Assembly (NCBI GenBank): GCA_025529335.1
Contig: JAMYHX010000063.1
Location: 62,001-126,000 of the forward strand
Reading direction: 5' to 3'
Length of the DNA stretch: 64,000 nucleotides
Source of the DNA: Rhizopus sp. PT2906
Taxonomy: Eukaryota; Mucoromycota; Mucoromycetes; Mucorales; Rhizopodaceae
Position 1 is the stretch's first letter; every line of letters starts with the position of its first letter. The position numbers were made by a program, and so were the translations under genes. Below the pieces are notes generated by a model. The model saw nothing but the letters and a program-made list of their open reading frames with translations, was not told where the DNA came from and did no database searches. This document shows, piece after piece, positions 55,593 to 64,000 of the stretch.

Positions 55593-58500
55593 ATGACTCC
55601 AACCCCTATTCAAGAATATCCTGTACATGGCCTTATGCCCAAACAGGACACCCAAGCAGCAAGCTTTATCAAAAAATACCCACAGTATGACGGTAGAGGA
55701 ACAGTGATAGCTATTCTCGATACAGGTAAATATAAAACAATAGGAGATAAGATATTTATCCCTTATCCATTTTTGTCTATTTAGGCGTCGACCCAGGAGC
55801 AGCAGGCATGCAGGTATAGTAACATATAGTCATGAGAGGATGTCTTATTAAAATCGATACTACAGGTTACAACAGATGGAAAACCAAAGATTATTGATAT
55901 CGTAGACTGTACTGGTGGAGGTAAATTATTTAAAAAAGAAAAGGTATCCAATTGAGAACGACATTAAGCCCTCTTGTCTAGGTGATGTGGATACATCAAA
56001 AAAAGTAAAGCCAACAGTTGAAGATGGTGTAAGCACCATACAAGGTTTAAGTGGACGCAAGCTAATTTTGGATAATTCATGGAACAACCCAAGTGGTGAA
56101 TACAGAGTTGGTGTTAAGCGTGCATATGAACTATTCCCAACTGAATTGAAAAATCGAGTGAAATCGGTTAGTACACTCTTTCATTATTCGACTTCTCTCT
56201 CTCTCTTTTCTCACATTATACTATTAGGAACGTCGTCAAAACTTTGTCAAGAAGCAAGCTCAACTTTTGAGCGAAGCTCAGTATCGTCTTGCTGACTACA
56301 ACAAAAAGACAGAAAAAGTAGACGAAGCTGAGAAAACTGAATTGGAGGCTCGTATCGAAGCATTAAAGGAATTAGACAAAAACTACGAGGACCCCGGACC
56401 TATTCTTGATTGTGTTGTCTTTTTTGATGGTAAAGATTGGCGAGCTGTCATTGACTTGAATGAAAGCGGAGACTTGCGAGGTAAATTGAGCTTGTTTCTT
56501 TAAAGGGTAATTGGAACTTAATATGGAAATTATTCTTTTGTAGGTCAACCTTGCTTAACAGATTACAGAAAAGAGCTACAGTATCACACATTTGGAAAAG
56601 CCGATTTACTCAATTTTTCTGTCAACATTTATAGCAATGGTGATGTTCTTAGGTAAGCAGATATAATATAGAGAGGCATCAGGTGAGTCATGAATTTACA
56701 ACCACTGTAGCATCGTAACATTGTCAGGTAGTCACGGCACACATGTTGCTGGTATCACTGCTGCTAATTTTCCCGATGAGCCGGCGTTAAATGGTGTATG
56801 TATCAAGCGAAAAAAAGAACAAAAAGGCCAAAATTTACTAAATATGTCGATTTTTACGATTTAGGTTGCCCCTGGTGCACAACTCATCTCTCTCCGCATT
56901 GGTGATGCTCGACTTGGATCAATGGAAACTGGCCCTGGTTTGACTCGTGCAGCTGCTCATCTGGCGATGCATAAGGTTGACTTGGCAAACATGTCCTATG
57001 GTGAATCAAGTGGATTGCCTACCGATGGACATTTCATCCAACTGTTAGCTAATGAAGCTATTGGTAAATCTGGCTGTATCTTTGTCACTAGTGCTGGTAA
57101 TGATGGACCCTGCTACAGTTCAATCGGTGCTCCTGCTGGCATGGATGAATCCTTTATTACTGTCGGTGCCTATGTTAAGCATGCTCAGATGCAAGCTGAA
57201 TATGCCTTGCTTGAATCAGTCAATGAGCGTCCATTCACCTGGTCTTCAAGAGGACCCACAACAGATGGCTATCACGGTGTTGACATTTATGCCCCAGGAA
57301 GTGCCATCACAAGTATTCCTGTTTATGTTTTAAACAAGCTTGATTTAAAGAACGGAACTAGTATGTCCAGGTAAAAAACAATAACCATAGAAAGCAATGG
57401 CCTCTGACTGTGTATTTCATTAGCCCTAATGCTTGCGGTTGTATTGCATTGCTCGTTTCAGCCTTGAAGGCCGAGAAACTGGAATATACACCTTATCGAC
57501 TAAAGAACGCTATCAGACAAACAGCTAAATCAGTAAATGACCCTCTTAATGTTGGTTTTATTCAAGTAGAAAAGGCATGGGAATACCTTGAAAACTACAA
57601 GGATCGTCAAGATTTGGATCTTTTGTATAGGGTAATAGTACAAAAGAGAGGCGTTCAGCGTGGTATCTACTTGCGTGAGATTGAGGAGACGAGCAACGTT
57701 CAGTACATCAACACAAAAATTCAGCCCAAGTTTATGGGTGAATTTGACCCAGAGAATCCAAAGTATAATACAGCCAAATTCAATTATGAAGCACGTGTGG
57801 CTCTTATTGCTACAGAGACTTGGATCACTGTCCCTGACTATCTCTACATGCATTCTGGTGGCAACGCTTTCCAAGTCAAGGTTGATCCTACCTCTTTAGC
57901 TAGCAACAAGATTCATTACGGCGAGGTTTTAGGCTATGATACAGCCGCTCCTGATCGTGGACCCTTATTCCGTGTACCAGTTACGGTTATCAAGCCATTG
58001 GTACCCAAAAACGGTTCAATTGAGTTCAAGAATACGGAATTTGAACCTGGTTACATTGATAGAAACTACATTCATGTTCCTGAAGGCGCTACCAACGTTG
58101 AGCTAGTGATCAAGTCTCGTGCTCCTGTTGAGACATCCCCTGCTCGATTTATGCTTCATCTTCTCCAACTTGTTCCAAAGCAAAATCAAAAGGGAAAACA
58201 CGCCTTTTCGATTCTCTTGGGCGATGGATCATTTGGAAACCCAGCCTCTGAAGAGCAAACAATTTCTAGACGATTATCTGTTCGTCCTAATCTTACCCTT
58301 GAACTTTGTCTTGCCCAATTCTGGTCTGCTCTTGGTAAACATACTGTCGACATCAGCCTCAACTTTCACGGAGTACAAATCGCTGGAAATTTGGCTAATG
58401 GTCAAGGCACCATTCGTTTAGAACCTCAACTCACTCGTTTGGAAATCTGCTCACCTCTTCGTAAAGAAGTGGGCGTAAACCCTAGCGTTTCTTTTGACAA

Positions 58501-59902
58501 ATTGCGCAAGTACATCCGCCCTGCTGAGGCTACCATTACACCTATGGATGCTGAACGCGACTTACTTCCTACCGGTCGTGTGCTCTATCAACTTGTACTT
58601 CGATACAACTTTACAGTTGATTCATCTACTTCTGTCATCCCTCGATTCCCTCCTGTTATGAATCAGCTCTACGAACACTTTTTGGCAGGCGTCTTTGGCA
58701 TTGTGTATGACGCTAACTGCAAGATTGTCGGCTACTTGGACGTGTTTGATCACAAGATCAAACTTGAACAAAAGGGAGAATATACAATTATGCTTCAACT
58801 TTCGACTGAAGAAGAAAACGTACTCGAAAAGTTAAAGGGAACAGTTTGTGAATTGGATTTGGATTTAAAGACGGTCAACTTCAATACGTATACAAACATT
58901 GCTGATGTCTACAAGAAGGACAGTTCAACTGCAACTAAAACCAATTTAGAGCGCAAGGACTTGACCGTGCTTTATATTGCAGCACCTACCGGGCAGGATG
59001 CCTTGCCCAAGGAGGTTAAACCAGGAGATGCTCTTGTCGGTAAATTAGATTTTGTCAGTAAGGTAGAGGGTGGTCAGTACACAGCCATTTACACCGTTCC
59101 TCCATCACCTGCTGAATCAAAATCAGACAAGGAAAAGAATGAAAAGCCTACGGAAGAGGAAATTGAGCAGCAACTGAAGGACGCGACGCGTGACCTGGAG
59201 ATATCCTATCTCAAGAAATTCGAAGCTGATTCAGCTGCTTACAAAGCCCTTTTATCCAAGATTGAATCACAATACGTAGATGATATTGCCTTTTTAGAGT
59301 TCAAGCTGAGCCGTCTCTGGAGCACTTCAGGCAACTCAGAAGTCGAAAGCTTGATCACACCTGGCAAGTTGAGCTCATCTGAAGCAAAGGAAATCATCCA
59401 GATTACGGATGCCATCCTGTCCAAGATAAACGAACGAGAACTGTCTGAATTTTACGGCTTGAAGGAACCTGAAAACGAAACGGACGAACAAAAGAAGAAG
59501 CGCAAACAAAATGATCAAAAGAAGAAACAGTTGGTCAACGCTCTTAAGCATAAGGCAATGGCCTATGCTGCCACACTAGACGATGAAGCTAATGTTGAAC
59601 CCTTCAAGGCTACCGTCATGGCACTTCAACAATGGACCTCTGACGACAGTTCAAGCAATTTGACTTCGCTATTGCTCAAGGTGAAGCAGGAGCGTAAAGC
59701 TGGCCACCCAGGTAATGCTCTTAAAGCCATCCAAAAGTACCTGTCCGAAGCTTCGTTTACTTCTTCAAGTGTGAAGGACATTAGTAAGGTATGGAAGGTC
59801 CGTAATGAACTTTACAAAGAGCTTGGTTGGAACTTGTGGTCCGAGTATGATGACAAGTGGAGTGTTATTAGACAACCACCTTATGGATATGCTCTCTTTT
59901 AA
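55593..59902 (+). CDS. TPP2: Tripeptidyl-peptidase II
   Basis: Nine exons (55593-55725, 55785-55813, 55866-55920, 55982-56166, 56228-56480, 56544-56652, 56711-56795, 56865-57370, 57424-59902) encode 1277 residues, close to animal TPP2 (about 1250). The subtilisin-type triad is complete: Asp in VIAILDTGVDPGA, His in SGSHGTHVAGI, Ser in NGTSMSSPNACG, plus the oxyanion Asn region VTSAGNDGPC. The TPP2-specific insert between Asp and His and the long C-terminal region are present, ending RQPPYGYALF. TPP2 is a giant cytosolic complex that trims tripeptides from proteasome products. The start ATG follows a pyrimidine-rich leader. Saccharomyces lacks this enzyme. Confidence 0.96.
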
Positions 59903-59995
59903 TACGGTTGTGTTTACACTATACATATAATAAAGACATTTATTACGTTTGATTGAATATATTTACAAAAAGATTAGAGTATGTTTAGAATGTGT

Positions 59996-61218
59996 CTACA
60001 CTACACTTGTGGTGGTTGATGAAGGCTCTTCATATCTCGGTGTATATTCAGGCAGGTCAAGGTCCACATTGACAGCATCATCGCCTCCGTTCCCAACGAT
60101 GGTTCGGCTGTTCGACTGAGATGGTTCTGTTTCTGTATATATGAAGTCAGTAGATAAGGATGTGTCAGGTATAGTAGTTGAGGGGTAATCTGTGATGATG
60201 ATGGGAAATTCAAGTACTATAGGTTCAACGTCCATGGTAGGTAATTTGTTAAAGTGTACTGTCAGTCGACATTGATGGTTCACCTCGAGAAAAGGGTCGA
60301 ATTGGTGAGTGCGTACTGATCTGACTTTGGAATTTGTGCTGATAGATAAGGGAGTTCGAATGAAGTGAGTATCAGAGTATTCTGAAAATGAGGGCATATG
60401 ATACACTGCTGAAGGAAATCTTGTGACAATAGGAGGTAAGTTTTGAACTCCCTGTTTGGTACAAAATCTGTTTACAAATATATATTTAGCCATCTTAAAA
60501 TGCTTATTATACTCTCATTTTACCTGTAATTTTCTATTTCCTCTACAGCCAACTCAATCCTATCTACTTGCACTCTTTCCTTTTCTACACTACAACGAAA
60601 GGCGATTACTATTTCACCTGATTGTATAGCAGCAGCCTTGGGTAACTCAGCCGACCACTCAAACCATTCTTTTACACCAGAATACTCCATCGTGGGAATC
60701 ATAGCACTCGGACTTGGAAGATAATGTCTATGGATCGTCACTGTCTTATGTGTCTTGTATTTTTTGAAAAAGGTTCCAGCTGAGAAATTAGCAATAAGGG
60801 TATATTCTACAAAGGCGTGACGGGTTCTGCTGCTAGCAGGCAAGTGAGAAGGTAAATGTAATCCAAAGTCGATTGATTCTTCACCAGAGAAGATGAGCTC
60901 TTTTTCTACTTCACAAATGGGCACAACTGTATGTATCCTTGTACTTGTTGAATCATCCATATCGCCAGCAAATACAGAAGGAAGAGCAGATCGAGGTACT
61001 TCGATGTCGATACCCGCTTTACCCACAAATTGAAGTGTGACTCTATTCCACTTTATCTTTCTATCATAAAAATGAACAGTTCCTAATAGCTTTGTTCTCA
61101 CTTGAGACATTGGATTGTCTCTACTTGCTGGACCGATAAAATAGACTGGTGAATCATCAATGACAAGGTCAACTGGGATATGTTTCCCAAGGGGATTGTC
61201 TTGTGTGAATCTTTTCAT
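59996..61218 (-). CDS. Alpha-arrestin-like protein
   Basis: Two exons, 61218-60524 and 60467-59996, encode 388 residues. The N-domain reads HIPVDLVIDDSPVYFIGPAS, LGTVHFYDRKIKWNRVTLQF and FGLHLPSHLPASSRTRHAFV, EYTLIANF; the C-domain CSVEKERVQVDRIELAVEE and CRLTVHFNKLP. The C-terminus is acidic and Ser/Thr-rich with LPEYTPRYEE, a PxY-like tail that could contact a WW-domain ligase (inferred). It is not closely similar to the arrestin at 36.2 kb. Confidence 0.75.
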
Positions 61219-61501
61219 TATTTAAGAAAAAAAAAAAAGGAAAGAAAAAAAAAAAGAGCGGAAAAAATAAAAGAGGGAAAAAAAAAGGTGACAAGGGTAA
61301 ATGTGGGACAATTCAGTGAAAAAAGGTAAAAAGAAAGATGGAGTGCAATTTGTGTAAGTAGTTACACCAAATGCAGTCCTTGTTATGGTATAGCACATAC
61401 GTGTGTGCGTGGGTATGTGTTTGCCTTATTTAAATTTACAAGTTTTCCTCAGATGAATATCTCTTTGCTCTTCACTCTGACCTTCTTGGTGTAATTTCCA
61501 A

Positions 61502-61532
<31 letters not shown>

Positions 61533-61765
61533 GCAAACACTTAAACTTCATGAAGGTTATGGCTACTTCTTTCTCCTTTGCTTCAACAACCATAGTCTTT
61601 CTTAACTGCTTTGCAACTTGACACACTGAGCATTGTAAAGGAATAAATATGTAAACAGTGCTATATTGTTTTCTTTTTATTAAAAAGATATGAGCACAAT
61701 AAATATAAATACAAATTGGATTTGCTAAAGGAATGCGAGAAAATGAATGAATGATTATGTTACAA
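61219..61765. other. Intergenic with poly(A)/poly(T) runs
   Basis: A-rich leader of the arrestin gene (61225-61290) and a 24-T run at 61509-61532. A minus-strand ORF at 61426-61818 contains this run and overlaps the SER33 3' end; not supported as a gene. Confidence 0.5.
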
Positions 61766-63263
61766 CTAATAGAGGATACGTGTCTGGATATTGGACGGTG
61801 TAGCAACCAATGCGTCATAAAGTCCTTTAAGGTCTGTTATATTTGCTATATCTGCCATTACATAAGCTATGTTGCCTTTTGAGTCAGAATGTTGCTTTTC
61901 TACATTATGATCAGCAAAGATTCGGTTGATTTCCTATTTATGATCGATTAGGCATGTTTACATAATAAATATACTCTTGCTACCTTTAATACTCCAGGTA
62001 TATTACGATGAATATACAACACACGGACAGTACTGTTATCTTCTTCTCGAATAGCTCTCAGATCCACTTCCGGAAAATTGACTGCTCCAACAGAAGTGCC
62101 ATCATTTATATACTTGATCAATGCTTGAGAAACTTCTAGACCAATCATTCGTTGTGCTTCCTCTGTGGATCCACCAATATGAGGTGTTAGGATGACATTA
62201 GGACATGATATCAATTCTGGATATTCATTAAAGTAAGGCCCATTTGAGGCTGGCTCTTTTGGAAATACATCAATCGCTGCACCTCCAAGATGACCTGATT
62301 TAAGATATTTGACAAGCGCAGGGATTTGAACAACGGTGCCACGAGCATTATTTATAAGGTAAGCGCCTTTCTTCATCTTTTGCAGTTCTTGTTCGCCAAT
62401 CATATTCTTTGTTTCTTCCGTTTCCGGTACATGGAGAGTAACAAAGTCAGAGATAGCTAATAATTCATGCAGGCTGTCCACAGGTTTGGCTTGTCCAAGG
62501 GGCATGATTTGAATCACATCGTAGAAATAAACAGTCATGCCCATAGCCTCCGCCAAAACGGACAATTGTGATCCGATATGTCCGTAACCGACAATACCCA
62601 GCACTTTTCCACGAATTTCGAAACAGTTCTTTGACACTTTATTCCAGACACCAGAATGCATTTCGTTATTGCGATCGCCCAGATGACGTGCAAGTGTAAT
62701 TATTTCACCAATAACCAGTTCTGCAACAGAGCGAGAATTACTGAAGGGAGAGTTGAAGACAGCAATCTATAGGATGCATATCAGTAATGTGCTCATTATT
62801 TGTTCTTTCTTTCTTACTCCTTGATTAGCTGCTGCTTGAAGGTCCACTTGATTTGTACCGATACAGAAGCAGCCAATGGCAAGTAGGTTTTTAGCTTGTT
62901 CAAGCACTTGCTTTGTCAATTTTGTCTTGGATCGTATACCAATGACATGAGCGTCTTTAATCTTTTCAAGCAATTCATCGCCTACTAAAGCCTTTGCATA
63001 AGCCTCAACCTATGAAAAAGAAAAAGGGTATGGTTTATATACTGCGATAAAAGAATGCGTATATATATATATATATATACCTGATAGCCCTGTTTCTTGA
63101 ATGATGCTATAGCTGTTTCATTGATATTTTCAAGAAGCAAAACCTTGACTTCATTTGTATTGAAAGGACGAAGTACTTTTGGTCTTGATTGATTAAATGA
63201 ACCTGAGCGCATATGTTTTGATTTCGTTTGTTGATCTTTTACAGAATTATTAGCGTTGACCAT
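61766..63263 (-). CDS. SER33: D-3-phosphoglycerate dehydrogenase
   Basis: Exons 63263-63081, 63009-62818, 62766-61984 and 61933-61766 encode 441 residues. Features: RPKVLRPFNTNEVKVLLLEN, HVIGIRSKTKLTKQVLEQAK, GCFCIGTNQVDL, the NAD loop VLGIVGYGHIGSQLSVLAEA, catalytic Arg in NNARGTVV, and His in ILTPHIGGSTEEAQ; the C-terminus is an ACT domain (VRVLYIHRNIPGVLKEIN, IAYVMADIA). It catalyses the first step of serine synthesis and the ACT domain suggests serine feedback. Intron 1 begins with an AT microsatellite (63061-63079). Confidence 0.96.
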
Positions 63264-64000
63264 GATTTTATTACTATTAAAAGAAGAAAGAAAGAAAGGA
63301 AAGAGAGGTGGATTTATATATACGTGAAGTGTCCATAGATTTTTAATCATAGATCTCAGATGCAGAAATTGAACGATCTTTGGTTACGGAGTTTAGTCAG
63401 ATAACTATTGATATGCCATATTGAGTTTTTAAGAGTCATATTGATGATAATCATTTCGGCAATGAAGCATTAACGTCACATCTCTTTCTATCACTCCTTA
63501 CCTTCCTCTTTTTCTTTATATGAAAAAGAATGACTAAAAGGAACGACTCTTCATTGGTAGCTGAGATCTACACTTGATTATCAAAAACCTTCTTTTGCAT
63601 TTCTTGTAAGACACAAACACGTAATAAATTCTAATAGGAGATTATGTAAAGATGGGCTTAGGGTAAATAGACAGACAGAAAAAAAAAAGGGGGGGAACTT
63701 GCTTCTTTTGTAAATTATCATGTCTCATTTTAACATAGCTTATTATTAGAATGAGGTAAATAAATGAGGCATTGTTACTATATAAGCTACATGCTGTATT
63801 CTGTTTATTTATTTAAGCCATAGCCTTTAATTTATAATAAGAGAAGCTTTGACCTAAGACCTTTATTCATCTTCTTTTTCTTGATTTGTATGCCAGTTTA
63901 AACAAAATTATCAAAGATCTATCAGCTATCCAATCAAATGCAGTGGATTAAACGTAACCTTACAAGATCTTTATGTTACTGTATGATTAAAGAGACCCCG
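63264..64000. other. Promoter region of SER33 and intergenic DNA
   Basis: No gene seen up to the window edge. AT-rich; contains GAAAGAAAG-type purine runs just upstream of the SER33 start and a seven-G run near 63690. Confidence 0.5.

Noticed and set aside
1..64000. tRNA genes, CRISPR arrays, bacterial operons
   Set aside because: No B-box-like GGTTCGAATCC with a matching cloverleaf was seen by eye on either strand, and the DNA is eukaryotic; a tRNAscan run would be needed to exclude tRNAs fully.

Overview
This window is nuclear DNA of a filamentous fungus, most likely Mucoromycota, order Mucorales. The evidence is AT-rich sequence, dense genes with short introns (mostly 45-80 nt, GT-AG with a few GC-AG), fungal-specific proteins (DASH subunit Dam1, Coq11, Rtt10, Brr6-type protein), and relics of Fanzor and DIRS-like elements. 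I cannot name a species. All identifications come from reading motifs and family patterns; no search was run. Exon borders were placed by hand and checked for reading frame, so small errors remain possible.

1-4.9 kb is compact: AIM24 (-, cut by the left edge) diverges from DCN1 (+) across 84 bp, followed by RPL43 (-), CSM3/TIPIN (+) and a 68-residue WWE-domain protein (-). 4.9-11.4 kb is gene-poor. It holds a decayed DIRS-like retroelement (RNase H and tyrosine-recombinase pieces), the small bL33m gene missed by ORF calling, a class-I methyltransferase gene and one copy of a dispersed repeat. 11.4-24.7 kb carries COQ11, a UBXN4-like ERAD protein, cytosolic/mitochondrial valyl-tRNA synthetase, bL36m, the tRNA-modification WD40 protein Rtt10/WDR6 and a DHA1 transporter.

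24.7-34.3 kb is an accessory island around PIN1/ESS1 and SF3B2. It contains a stop-riddled coiled-coil relic, a second repeat copy, a decayed Fanzor nuclease (RuvC-I and zinc-ribbon/RuvC-III motifs readable), a small Brr6/Brl1-type gene and a second TnpB/Fanzor-type zinc-ribbon remnant. 34.3-53.9 kb is again dense: a DHA1 transporter, an alpha-arrestin, the proteasome chaperone PAAF1/Rpn14, MRD1, mL43, DAM1 (with an unusual C-terminal winged-helix-like tail), RPS22 with a probable H/ACA snoRNA in its intron, a dysferlin-domain protein, a RasGEF, COA4, CFT2 and an aldehyde dehydrogenase. After a 1.7-kb gap come TPP2, another alpha-arrestin and 3-phosphoglycerate dehydrogenase.

The genes do not form one pathway. 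Recurrent themes are mitochondrial function (AIM24, bL33m, bL36m, mL43, COQ11, COA4), translation and ribosome assembly (RPL43, RPS22, MRD1, ValRS, Rtt10), RNA processing (SF3B2, CFT2), genome maintenance (CSM3, DAM1) and protein turnover (DCN1, UBX, PAAF1, TPP2). Several pairs share short divergent promoters (AIM24/DCN1, RPL43/CSM3, ValRS/bL36m, MRD1/mL43, dysferlin/RasGEF, COA4/CFT2). Some first exons are extremely short: only the ATG in RPL43 and ESS1, a start codon split by an intron in MRD1, and 9 nt in DCN1.
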